A stretch of 47,443 nucleotides of DNA, taken from positions 1 to 47,443 of the forward strand of contig NZ_VOUA01000030.1 in the NCBI RefSeq assembly GCF_024372725.1, given 5' to 3'. Origin of the DNA: Methanosarcina sp. KYL-1 (GTDB taxonomy: Archaea; Halobacteriota; Methanosarcinia; Methanosarcinales; Methanosarcinaceae). A program made the position numbers and the translations under genes. Below are positions 18,001 to 25,553 of the stretch, piece by piece. The notes under the pieces are model-generated. The model did not search any database, was not told where the DNA came from, and worked only from the letters and a program-made list of their open reading frames with translations. Each line of letters begins with the position of its first letter. The first letter of the stretch is position 1.

Positions 18001-18475
18001 CACCCTTGGAGATAACGTGGATTTTGTCCGGGGGGAAGCTGCAAGAGCCCTTGGAAAAATAAAGTCCGAAAAGGCCATCGAACCCCTCATTACAGCGCTC
18101 ACGGACGAAAACAACGGAGGCCGCTGGGGAGCCGCCGAAGCCCTCGGCCGGATGAAGGCGGAAAATGCAGTGGACCCTCTCATCAATGCCCTTTATGACT
18201 ATGACGATTTTACAAGATTGGCAGCTGCAAAAGCCCTTGGAAGAATAAAACCGAAAAAAGCAATTGAGCCCCTTATCGATACGCTTTATGACTGGAACCG
18301 CTTTGTAAAAGCAGAATCTGCAAGCTCCCTCAGCGAGATCTGCACGAAGGACGATGAAGCCCTCCTGAAGGTCTTACTTTCCTCGGAAGATAAATTTACT
18401 GCAAACTTAGCCTTTGAGATCCTGGAAGGAATTGAAACGAGGGAACGGTCAAAAGCCAGGTTGTTCCGGAAATGA
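15056..18475 (+). CDS. NACHT NTPase with C-terminal HEAT repeats (STAND)
   Basis: A 1139-residue STAND ATPase. Walker A GEAGSGKT is at residues 86-93, Walker B LLLFDGLD at 156-163, the sensor ASRPG at 192-196, and the late NACHT motif SFQEYFAA near 396, followed by a helical linker. From about residue 496 to the end there are roughly 19 HEAT repeats, the kind of superhelix that serves as ligand sensor. Two low-complexity inserts stand out: an NPDP-rich stretch near 280-300 and a Glu/Lys-rich one near 880-910. No effector domain is visible in the 80 residues before the NTPase. Related NACHT proteins are anti-phage sensors in bacteria; signalling by oligomerisation is inferred. Confidence 0.85.
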   Translation: MSLKGSVPESDLESGPESGPGGEPEKYLRDIILDASANETGKYYTAPPVREILPITRRLFEENVCLAREFNIPKIMEKEKHLLIYGEAGSGKTAALKWLEASYARRCLEKSERFVPVYAALDSYVKGPFYDYLKTKAEQKGISEACFKKLLEGKALLLFDGLDLLTPSDNFHPFEEISDFISEYEACRYVIASRPGSFAIIKSTFGAFELEKFTDENIREFIEKHIHEEEEAKILTAKTLKEARSNPFIRNPLMLCLWLKIATGQKETARFEPINPDPVNPDFLNLPYLNPDPLNPLPVPSSRSDIFRVFIFERAGHDKTGSEMKEIENVLIDLAFKLQCKNKLSCEYLYALDIAEKHLKDSPSGRMEARELIQACTEIGLLTKKGAEIRIGTGRSFQEYFAALKLKTYFENGKDISEAFRHPGWENVLMLTSELVESADELVNSIITGGELWLASKCAGKAGPETKEKLCSLLAGKLESRFTPEKIKAIRSLEKLGNCGIGAAAGALHDEEVLVRREAVRVLGETKSEAALPPLTGALGDEEYSVRREAVRALGTLGSGRAVELLTKAFEDENRAVRLEATEALAQVESERTFEILVNALTSDDDFVRLGAIGALGRAKTGKAADPLIKAFQEGDNFVRLGAAEALGRMKSEKAIAILTEALEDEDKLVRWMAAKALGEIESEGTHELLVSALVDENHCVRREAAKALGMIGPESEKALDSLISALTDEAESVRKEAAEALGLIGAERAVGPLISLLSDREQSVRLEAARALGMIECTRAVDPLLLALTDESHFVRKGAAKALGQLELEKTLEPLIRAFGSGDIFVKRETVKILARIKAVSASEDISHRILDTLITALVDEDEFVRREAAKALGNISEYEPEKEPEREFEKEPERGSEKEFKKGSEKETEKVLQPLINALKDEDEEVRKLASEALGNLNSEIALYPLIDALKSEDGMVRRLAAEALGRIKSEKALEPLIELTLGDNVDFVRGEAARALGKIKSEKAIEPLITALTDENNGGRWGAAEALGRMKAENAVDPLINALYDYDDFTRLAAAKALGRIKPKKAIEPLIDTLYDWNRFVKAESASSLSEICTKDDEALLKVLLSSEDKFTANLAFEILEGIETRERSKARLFRK

Positions 18476-18532
18476 TTGGAAAAAAATTGGAACTCCATTG
18501 AAAAAAAGTTGGTAAAAAAAGGAGCCAGAAAA

Positions 18533-19570
18533 ATGGAAACAAATCTCAGGAAAAACTTTCTTAATGCCCTGCATGGAAAGCCCGTCGAAAGAGTCCCGGC
18601 CCTTTCGGTAACCCAGACCGGTACCTGGAAACTTATGGACATGACCGGTGCCTCCTGGCCCGACGCACATTCCGACCCGGAAAAGATGGCAGCCCTTGCC
18701 CTTGCCGGACACGAAATTGCAGGCCTTGAAGCCGTCCGCTACCCCTACTGCCTGACCGTGCTTGCCGAAGCCCTGGGCTGCGAGGTCCGGATGGGCACAA
18801 AGAGCATCCAGCCCTCGGTCCTATCCCATCCATTCTCAAAAGGTCCCGAAGGCCTCAAAGTTCCCGAAGCCCTGCTGGAAAAGGGAAGAATTCCCGTCGT
18901 CCTCAAAGCAACCGAAATCCTGAAAGCCAGGACCGGGGGAGAAGTCCCCCTGATCGCAGGCATGGAAGGTCCCCTGACAGTCTTTTCCCACCTCGCGGAA
19001 ATAAAAAGCTGCCTCATCTGGATGATAAAAAAGCCCGATTATGTCGCCCAATTCATGGAAACCTGTACCGAAGTCTGCATCGAGTACGCAAATGCCCTCC
19101 TCGACCACGGCGCAGACGCCCTCTGCATGCCCGACGGCGGGATAGTAGCTTCCGGAATGATGCCCCCTTCAGTCCTGGAAGACTCCGTCAAACCCTTCTA
19201 CAAAGAATTCTGCAAAAACCTGAAAGGCCCCAAAATCCTCCACATCTGCGGCGAAGTAGGAGGCTCCCTGAAAACCCTCTCCGAGTGCGGCTTCGATGCC
19301 ATCAGCATCGAAGAAAAAGTCAGCATAAAAGCCGCAAAAGCCTCAATAGGAGACCGGGCAAGGTTAATCGGAAACATCTCCCCCTCAGGTACCCTCCTCT
19401 TCGGGACCCCCGAACATGTGAAAGCCGAAGCAAAACAGTGCCTCTCGGACGGCGTGGACATCCTCGCCCCCGGCTGCGGAATCGCTCCTATGACCCCGCT
19501 TGCGAACATGAGGGCGATTGTGGAGGCAAGGGACGAATGGTATGAGGAGAAGGGTAAAAGAGTGGTATGA
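18533..19570 (+). CDS. Methylcobamide:CoM methyltransferase (MtaA/MtbA family)
   Basis: A 345-residue uroporphyrinogen-decarboxylase-fold enzyme expected to move a methyl group from a methylated corrinoid protein to coenzyme M, the entry point to methanogenesis from methylated compounds. The zinc site H-x-C...C is visible as LHICGEVG and, about 75 residues later, APGCGIAP. I start at the ATG 18533 behind AAAGGAG; the frame extends back to the upstream gene's stop at 18475. The substrate-specific corrinoid protein is not next door, so MtaA, MtbA or a related type cannot be told apart. Confidence 0.87.
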   Translation: METNLRKNFLNALHGKPVERVPALSVTQTGTWKLMDMTGASWPDAHSDPEKMAALALAGHEIAGLEAVRYPYCLTVLAEALGCEVRMGTKSIQPSVLSHPFSKGPEGLKVPEALLEKGRIPVVLKATEILKARTGGEVPLIAGMEGPLTVFSHLAEIKSCLIWMIKKPDYVAQFMETCTEVCIEYANALLDHGADALCMPDGGIVASGMMPPSVLEDSVKPFYKEFCKNLKGPKILHICGEVGGSLKTLSECGFDAISIEEKVSIKAAKASIGDRARLIGNISPSGTLLFGTPEHVKAEAKQCLSDGVDILAPGCGIAPMTPLANMRAIVEARDEWYEEKGKRVV

Positions 19571-20142
19571 GGAGAAGGGTAAAAAGGCGATAATTAAGAC
19601 AGGGCAACGGGATACATTTTTTGGGAACAAATAAGACAAAGCAACCTTATTAGCCGAATCCTGTGGTTCTTGCCCGCTCGCTTGCGAGCGGTCTTTTCCA
19701 TGAAAAAAATAGAAGACTCAAATAAATAAAGAAAAGAACTGCCAGTGAAGTTCAAAAGTGTTTAAAGGCGAATGGAAAACAGAGTGAAGCTATCGAACGC
19801 AAACACAGCATTTAACATTCCGAGTTCTCATTCCGAGTTCTGAACTATTCATTTAATCCATCGAGAAAAAAGTGTTGACTTTAAGTCAGAGTTTCTTATT
19901 CGATTTCAAGTCTGACATAAGAAAATAAGTCTTTTATTTCTATTCATATTCGGAAAAAGCCGGTCAGCAAGCTGACCGGTGAGAGTGCCGGTACCTGAAA
20001 GCAGTTTGAAATTAAGGATATGCAGGCACCTAAAGGCAGTCCAAAAACGTTATTTTGGGAGCGAATAAGCAGAAAACAAAACTGAAAATCACGTGATTAG
20101 AAATCATTTCATGTGGATTCTGTTGATTTGCTGATTTTGTTA
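19571..20142. other. Gene-free gap holding an intergenic element
   Basis: No gene is seen in these 572 bases. They contain the hairpin-bounded element at 19671-20014 and A/T-rich sequence around it. Confidence 0.6.
19671..20014 (+). mobile_element. Hairpin-bounded repeat element, copy 1
   Basis: The left hairpin CCGCTCG-CTTG-CGAGCGG (19674-19691) is followed by TTTTCCATGAAA. The right hairpin CCGGTCAGCAAGCTGACCGG (19960-19979) is followed by TGAGAGTGCCGGTACCTG. The interior is alignable with copy 2 at 20688-20978: shared segments include an AACTGCCARTGA-like stretch, then GAAGCTATC and ACACAG further in. There is no coding capacity. Different hairpins at the two ends and no transposase suggest a non-autonomous IS200/IS605-like relative or a structured RNA. 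Confidence 0.6.
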
Positions 20143-20508
20143 CTATTCCATCAATTCCGTATCCTCATGTGCATACCCCGGCGCACAGCAGCAGAGAATT
20201 TTCAGCTCCTTTTCACCGGTATTTCTGATCCTGTGTGGGGTTCCCGGCGGGATGCAGACAGTATCCCCTACCCTGACTTCGAACTCCTCATTGCCGAGGG
20301 TCATTATCCCGCTGCCTTCGGTGATGTGATAGATTTCTTCAGCCACCGCATGTTTATGAAGGATCGTAACTCCTCCCGGCGGCACCGTGGCTTCGGCGAG
20401 GCTCTGGTTTGAGTTTCCGTGGACTGAGGGGTGCATGAGTTCACGGATTATTGAGCCGTCTTTGGTGGTGTAGGGTTCGACTTTTTCGTATTCGGTTTTA
20501 AGGGGCAC
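20143..20508 (-). CDS. Single-domain cupin protein
   Basis: A 121-residue cupin. Motif 1 is GGVTILHKHAVAEEIYHITEG (metal ligands His, His, Glu) and motif 2 is GDTVCIPPGTPHRIRNTG (His), so a metal site is complete. Proteins of this size are often sugar-isomerase-like enzymes or small-molecule sensors, and the substrate here is unknown. The GTG start lies six bases after GGAGGTCAT. Three cysteines in a row (LKILCCCAPGY) near the end are odd. It stands alone between two copies of the intergenic element. Confidence 0.8.
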   Translation of the reverse strand: MPLKTEYEKVEPYTTKDGSIIRELMHPSVHGNSNQSLAEATVPPGGVTILHKHAVAEEIYHITEGSGIMTLGNEEFEVRVGDTVCIPPGTPHRIRNTGEKELKILCCCAPGYAHEDTELME

Positions 20509-21147
20509 TCTAATGACCTCCGGGATAAAAATTGATAAGCTCCCGGATTACAGAAGAAGCCAAAATATTTAATTGTGCGTCCTGCAGATGCCGGCGAGCA
20601 GGGGGCGGTTTACATCGCTGCCGGGGCTGATGGTATGGACGGTGATGTTGAAAGCGTATTTCCTTAATACCTTATCTAACCTTTATTGTCCCGCTCGTTT
20701 ACGAGCGGCGTTTTCCATGAAAGACACGAAGACACTCGGTGTAAAAAAACGCTGCCAATGACGTTGGAAAAGCACAAAAAACACACTGAAATAAAACAAT
20801 GAAACTATCAAAAGAGCACACAGAATCAACAGCCAGGAATGAGGAAGTTTGCTCTGATTTGTTTTTCGCAGGCTGTGGGAAGCAAGAATCTTCATTTTTC
20901 TTTTTTCATTAGGAAAAGGCCGGTCGCAAGCGACCGGTGAGTACGCCGGTACTTACAAGCAGTTCGAAACAAAAGGTGCATTGGAAACGGAAAACAGCTC
21001 TAAATGAATGATGCACTGGTATCCGAGAACGATTTGAAATGAAACGAAATGAAAAGAAATGGAACGAAACGAAATGAAAAGAAATGTACGCCGGCACAAG
21101 AGAACGGGTCGAAACAAACTTACGCCGGCATCCAGGGACGGGAAAAC
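20509..21147. other. Gene-free gap with element copy 2 and repeats
   Basis: No gene is seen in these 639 bases. They hold element copy 2 (20688-20978), a simple run built from GAAATGAAAC and GAAAAGAAATG words (about 21037-21086), and further ACGCCGG-type motifs at 20943, 21089 and 21122. Confidence 0.6.
20688..20978 (+). mobile_element. Hairpin-bounded repeat element, copy 2
   Basis: The left hairpin CCGCTCG-TTTA-CGAGCGG (20691-20708) precedes GCGTTTTCCATGAAAG. The right hairpin CCGGTCGCAAGCGACCGG (20920-20937) precedes TGAGTACGCCGGTACTTAC. Both stems differ from copy 1 by compensating changes that keep pairing, such as loop CTTG to TTTA and a shorter right stem, so the fold seems to matter. 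No protein is encoded. Confidence 0.6.
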
Positions 21148-22455
21148 TCATTCTTCAAGCAGTTTCCCCAGGAAATACCCGGGCTTTGCAGCTGTAATTT
21201 CCACGCTGGCGTATTCGCCGGGCTTGAGGTTTGAGCCGCTTATGACCACGGGGCGGTAGGAGTCGGTGCGGGTGAGGACGTCTCCGAGTTCGGTGTATTT
21301 CGAGACAAAGACCCTGCCTTTCCAGCCGATCATCTGCTGCTTGGACCCAAGTTTGATCTGCTCGCAGACTTTGTGCAGGTCGTGGGAGCGCTGGACGGGA
21401 ATCCGGGAGTCGAGGTTCCGGAAGGTGAAGGCTTTCGTGTGGGGGCGGGGGGAGTAGCGGGAGATGTTGACTTTTTCTGGGCGGTATTTTTTGACCCATT
21501 CGACGGTTTCTTCGAAATCCTCGTCGGTTTCATCACAGAAGCCCACGATTATGTCGGTGAAGAGGGAGAGGTCGTCGAAGCGGGAGCGGAATTTTGTTAT
21601 GATTGTGTCCACGGCGTCCATTTTGTGCAGGCGGTTCATGCGTTTCAGGACGGAATGGGAGGCAGACTGGATGGGAAGGTGGAGGAGTTTGAAGATCTTG
21701 TCGGAGTCGAAGGCGTCCACCAGGTCGTCGAGGATGGGGAGAACGGAAAAGGGGTTCATCATGCCGACCCTTACCTTGAAGTCGCCGGGGATTTCCGAGA
21801 TCAGGCGCAGGAGCTCGGGGAGCTTAAAGCCGGTGTCCATGCCATACTGGCTGTCGTCCTGGGAGGTGAGCCAGATTTCCCGGCAGCCTTCGGCAACGGC
21901 GGAGCGGATGTCTTCGACTATGGCTTCGGGAGGGAATGACTGGAGCTTTCCCCGGGCGTGCCTGACTATGCAGTAGGAGCAGGCGAAGTTGCAGCCCTGG
22001 GAGATCTGGCAGATGTGGATATTGGGGTTTGAGCGCTCGCGGGGGACGTTCAGGAAGCCCAGGGGCTCGGAAGTCCGGATCTCCAGGCGCCCGGCTAGCA
22101 GGCCTTCCTTTTTCCTCTGCTCGATTGAGGCAAGGAGGTCTCCGAGGCGGGAAACTGCATTTACGCCCAGGATATGGGCTTCGGGGTTGGCGTGCAGGAT
22201 GTCGTCTAACTGGACTTCGGGCATACAGCCTGAAACAACCACTTCCAAACCCTTCTCGCCCATGCTGCGGATTTTGTAGAGGATCTTCTGCTCGGTGGTG
22301 TACTTGACGGTGCAGGAGTTGCAGATATAGACCTCCGCCTTTTCCGCCTCACCGGAACACAGCAGTTCATGTCCTAGCCTCTCCACAGCTGCTTTCATTA
22401 TCTCGCCCGATGCCTGGCTTGCCGAGCAGCCAAAACTTTCAAGATAGACCTTCAT
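21148..22455 (-). CDS. tRNA t6A methylthiotransferase (MtaB/CDKAL1 type)
   Basis: A 435-residue radical SAM enzyme that should convert t6A37 to ms2t6A37 in tRNAs reading ANN codons. The N-terminal UPF0004 domain has three cluster cysteines (ESFGC, NSCTV, VSGCMPE). The radical SAM motif is CNFACSYC (CX3CX2C), and a C-terminal TRAM domain (about residues 370-430) would bind tRNA. The archaeal branch of the family is e-MtaB. Start ATG 22455 follows AAAGGG. Cgi121, a KEOPS subunit for t6A, is encoded 2.3 kb away on the same strand. Confidence 0.92.
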   Translation of the reverse strand: MKVYLESFGCSASQASGEIMKAAVERLGHELLCSGEAEKAEVYICNSCTVKYTTEQKILYKIRSMGEKGLEVVVSGCMPEVQLDDILHANPEAHILGVNAVSRLGDLLASIEQRKKEGLLAGRLEIRTSEPLGFLNVPRERSNPNIHICQISQGCNFACSYCIVRHARGKLQSFPPEAIVEDIRSAVAEGCREIWLTSQDDSQYGMDTGFKLPELLRLISEIPGDFKVRVGMMNPFSVLPILDDLVDAFDSDKIFKLLHLPIQSASHSVLKRMNRLHKMDAVDTIITKFRSRFDDLSLFTDIIVGFCDETDEDFEETVEWVKKYRPEKVNISRYSPRPHTKAFTFRNLDSRIPVQRSHDLHKVCEQIKLGSKQQMIGWKGRVFVSKYTELGDVLTRTDSYRPVVISGSNLKPGEYASVEITAAKPGYFLGKLLEE

Positions 22456-22639
22456 ATTCTAACGGACCCTTTTTGCTCTGAATTTTCACATAAATTTCCG
22501 GACAATAAATTTCCGGACAATATATTTCCGGCATGCATTCGTTTTTCCGGTTCTTAACCTTTTTTCAAAAAAGAAGAAAAAGAAGGAAAAAGAGGAAAAA
22601 GAAAAGAATGTTGAAAAAGGTAGTAAAGGTAAAAAGGAT

Positions 22640-23728
22640 TTACAGGTAGAGGGGAGTCTCCCGCTTATCCTTTATGTATATGCTGTCCGTGAACCTGACG
22701 GCACCTGAGGAGCCCATGGAAACTGTGTGCACCCTGGCATCCCCGTTGCCGAAGAGGTTGACTTCGCGCAGGAAGTGGCCGGGAGTTACGGCTGTTGCGG
22801 AAAAGATCACATCTTTTCCTGGGACCAGCTTATCCGTGTCCAGGACTTCGTTGAGGTTTTCTAAGGTAATTCCCATCCTCTCGAGCCTGGGGAGCTTTTC
22901 TTCGATTTCTTCCTCGATCTTATCCTTTGGCTTCCCGTTTGCAACCGTGGGAAGCACAAGCCTCCCCAAGATCTTTCCGCCCAGGATCTTGATTGCAGCT
23001 GCCGTGAGCACGGCTTCCCCCGAGCCGCCTGCACCCATTACCATGTGGATGCCCGAGCCGCGGACTGCGGTTGCAACCCCTGGCATAAGGTCCCCGTCCG
23101 TGATCAGCTTGACGCGGGCTCCGGCTTCCCGGATCTCGGTTATTTTCTGGGCGTGCCTGGGCCGGTCAAGGATAACGACCACAAGCTCTTCAACGCTTCT
23201 TTCCAGGGCCTTTGCGACGATCTCAAGGTTGTGCCGGACCGGAGCGTCCAGGTCGATCTTTTCACCGGGGTGTTCTTTTTCATACTGCACAACCTCGGGC
23301 CCTACAACGATCTTATCGATATAGATGTCAGGGCCGTGGAAGATCCCGCCTCTTTCGGCCATGGCCATGACTGCGACAGAGCCGGGAGCCCCGTCAGCGG
23401 TCAGGTTTGTCCCTTCCAGGGGGTCGACGGCAATGTCCACCTCAAGGTCACCCTTGCCGGTCCCCACTTCTTCCCCGATGTAGAGCATGGGCGCTTCGTC
23501 GCGTTCCCCTTCTCCAATCTTGATTATGCCCTTCATGTCCAGCCTGTTCAGCATCCTCCTCATGGATGCAACCGCCACCTGATCGGCAAAATGCTTGTCT
23601 CCGCGCCCCATCTGGTAGGCTGCGGCAATGGCAGCGGCTTCCGTCACCTGGACGAGCCTCGGCAGTAAATCACACTCAATCGGGCCAGCACACTCGATCA
23701 TTTCTTCTACAGTCTTTGGGTGAGGCAT
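22640..23728 (-). CDS. glpX: Fructose-1,6-bisphosphatase, class II (GlpX)
   Basis: A 362-residue class II FBPase that dephosphorylates fructose 1,6-bisphosphate in gluconeogenesis. Metal-binding and active-site motifs include GEGERDEAPML, DIAVDPLEGTNL and MGAGGSGEAVLTAAA. GlpX is scattered in archaea, most of which use the bifunctional type V enzyme, so this copy was perhaps acquired from bacteria. The ATG follows AGGAGAAT by about a dozen bases. It lies between mtaB and a divergent amidotransferase gene with 185- and 283-base gaps, so it is probably its own unit. Confidence 0.92.
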   Translation of the reverse strand: MPHPKTVEEMIECAGPIECDLLPRLVQVTEAAAIAAAYQMGRGDKHFADQVAVASMRRMLNRLDMKGIIKIGEGERDEAPMLYIGEEVGTGKGDLEVDIAVDPLEGTNLTADGAPGSVAVMAMAERGGIFHGPDIYIDKIVVGPEVVQYEKEHPGEKIDLDAPVRHNLEIVAKALERSVEELVVVILDRPRHAQKITEIREAGARVKLITDGDLMPGVATAVRGSGIHMVMGAGGSGEAVLTAAAIKILGGKILGRLVLPTVANGKPKDKIEEEIEEKLPRLERMGITLENLNEVLDTDKLVPGKDVIFSATAVTPGHFLREVNLFGNGDARVHTVSMGSSGAVRFTDSIYIKDKRETPLYL

Positions 23729-24011
23729 GATAATCGACTCTATTCTCCTGCTTCCTGATAATGAAATTCTATTTTTAAAGTAGAATTAATTTTTGGTAAT
23801 GAAAAGATTCATTTTTAAGAGCTGTTCTTCGCCTTTTTATGTGACCTGTTGGCTTAATCTTATATTAAGTCTATTGCTCCACCCCGGTGTTTTATACTGG
23901 AGACAAATATTTATCAAATGAAACGTTTATCGCATGAGACCCTCCAGGCAATATATTCTTTTGAAAAACAAAAAAAACCTTTCATTGTCCGTTCCTCAAG
24001 GTGAAACCCCC

Positions 24012-24806
24012 ATGAAAATCCACTGTCTCCAGCACCTGGAAAACGAAACCCTCGGAAATATCGGGACCTGGATATCCCAAAAAAACCACACGCTCACAAA
24101 AACCCTGCTTTACGGGGAAGCCCCCTCCTTTCCGGACCCCGAAGAGTTTGACCTGCTCCTTATAATGGGAGGCACGATGAGTGTCTACCAGGAGGAAGAA
24201 TACCCCTGGCTAAAGCCTGAAAAGGATTTTGTCAGAAGGTCTATCGAAACCGGAAAACCGATTCTCGGGAGCTGTTTCGGCGCCCAGATGCTTGCAGAAG
24301 TCCTGGGCGGGAAAGTCACCCGGAACAAATACAAGGAAATCGGCTGGCACAGGGTAAGTTCAGTAAGAGAGGTGAGTTCAGTAACCAGTGAAAATGTGAA
24401 TCCAAGCCTTCCTGCCCCGGGCCTTCCTGCCGGCATGTTCCCTGGATTTACCGCCTTCATGTGGCACGGGGACACTTTTGAGATCCCTGCAGGGGCAGTC
24501 AAACTTTTCGAAAACGAAGCCTGCCCGAACCAGGGCTTTATCTACAACGGGAACGTGCTCGGACTGCAGTTCCACCCCGAAGCCGACAGCCAGTGGATAG
24601 AGAACCTTATAACTGACCAGGGACACGAAATCGTGGAAGGAAAATACATCCGGCCGGAAAAGGAAATCCGGGGGCAGGATCATTTCCTTGAAAGCTCCAG
24701 GGACCTTGCTTTCGCCCTTATGGACTGGTTTGAGGAAAAAGTAGAAGGAATGGTAAAATTTCAGATGAGAACCGGAAAGGAAGTAAGAGCTGAAGACTCA
24801 TTTTGA
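24012..24806 (+). CDS. Class I glutamine amidotransferase-like protein
   Basis: A stand-alone GATase domain of the GuaA-like type, with nucleophile Cys in GSCFGAQ (residue 88 from this start) and the His-Glu pair in GLQFHPEAD, so the triad is complete. Such proteins hydrolyse glutamine or gamma-glutamyl bonds; no synthetase partner adjoins it. I start at ATG 24012 behind AAGGTGA; the frame extends back to 23934 but that stretch is not family-like. Its 3' end overlaps the 3' end of the convergent Cgi121 gene by nine bases. Confidence 0.82.
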   Translation: MKIHCLQHLENETLGNIGTWISQKNHTLTKTLLYGEAPSFPDPEEFDLLLIMGGTMSVYQEEEYPWLKPEKDFVRRSIETGKPILGSCFGAQMLAEVLGGKVTRNKYKEIGWHRVSSVREVSSVTSENVNPSLPAPGLPAGMFPGFTAFMWHGDTFEIPAGAVKLFENEACPNQGFIYNGNVLGLQFHPEADSQWIENLITDQGHEIVEGKYIRPEKEIRGQDHFLESSRDLAFALMDWFEEKVEGMVKFQMRTGKEVRAEDSF

Positions 24807-25328
24807 GATATCTGCCAGCGCCACCCTCTCAAGCACAAACTCGGGAATCTTCTCTTCTCCTGCAGCCTCAATTTCCGCAGCCGTGATCCCGAAGAGGGCA
24901 AGTATCCCTTTTCTTTTGGACTCAGAGTAGGCGAGCAGTTCGGGACACGGCTTTTCTTCAATTAGCTGTTTCATTTCAGAGAGAGAGGAAAGTACATCGT
25001 CCCTTTTTCCGAGCAGCACGAATGCAGCGCTGTTCTCCCCTTCATGCAGCCCTATAGAGAAACTCTTTTCAATCTGTCTTTCCCCGGCCGCATAGCGCAT
25101 GATCTCAATTCCGGGGTCTTTTGCCACGTTCCTGCCTGCAGCCACTGCCCGGAGAGCCTTTCCTACAGCAAAATGGAGGTGCCTCTCACCTGCAATCAGA
25201 TCAGCATTCAGCCCCTGGATTACGACGTCATGCCCGGAGGCGATGGAACTTACCACCTTCAGGAATTCCCGAAGGACAGGGACCTGGACTGTCCCGCAGA
25301 GAATCTGGATTTCCCTTTGCATTTCCAT
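24798..25328 (-). CDS. cgi121: KEOPS complex subunit Cgi121
   Basis: A 176-residue protein matching Cgi121, the KEOPS subunit that binds tRNA ends and helps Bud32/Kae1 make t6A. The core LHFAVGKALRAVAAGRNVAKDPGIEIMRYAAGERQIEKSF is characteristic of the family. The other KEOPS genes are not in the window. It lies 225 bases after the CooS stop on the same strand, with a purine-rich repeat between. Confidence 0.85.
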   Translation of the reverse strand: MEMQREIQILCGTVQVPVLREFLKVVSSIASGHDVVIQGLNADLIAGERHLHFAVGKALRAVAAGRNVAKDPGIEIMRYAAGERQIEKSFSIGLHEGENSAAFVLLGKRDDVLSSLSEMKQLIEEKPCPELLAYSESKRKGILALFGITAAEIEAAGEEKIPEFVLERVALADISK

Positions 25329-25424
25329 ACCCCTGCCATAGCCCTGAATTTACAATAAGGATTTCGGTTGAGGATCTCTTGAAAAGAAACAGGGAAGAGA
25401 GAGGGGGAGAAGAGAGGGGAGAAG

Positions 25425-25495
25425 AGAAAGGAAAGGAAAGGAAAGGAAAGGAAAGGAAAGGAAAGGAAAAAAATGATAGGAAAGGAAAGGAAGAG
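25425..25495 (+). repeat. GGAAA pentamer run
   Basis: About a dozen GGAAA units, slightly interrupted, lie between Cgi121 and CooS. On the minus strand, the sense strand of both neighbours, this is a long run of TTTCC, which could slow or stop transcription after CooS. Confidence 0.7.
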
Positions 25496-25553
25496 TACGT
25501 GATGAACGGAATCATCACGGACTTCCATGCCAATAGAGTAGAATCCCGGGATT

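Noticed and set aside
18476-18532. N-terminal extension of the methyltransferase
   Set aside because: The frame is open but the segment is lysine-rich, starts at the previous gene's stop codon and lies upstream of a good ribosome site for the ATG at 18533.
21373-21939. A 188-residue open frame opposite the methylthiotransferase gene
   Set aside because: It lies wholly antisense to a gene with intact radical SAM motifs. Its composition is that of a codon-bias shadow.
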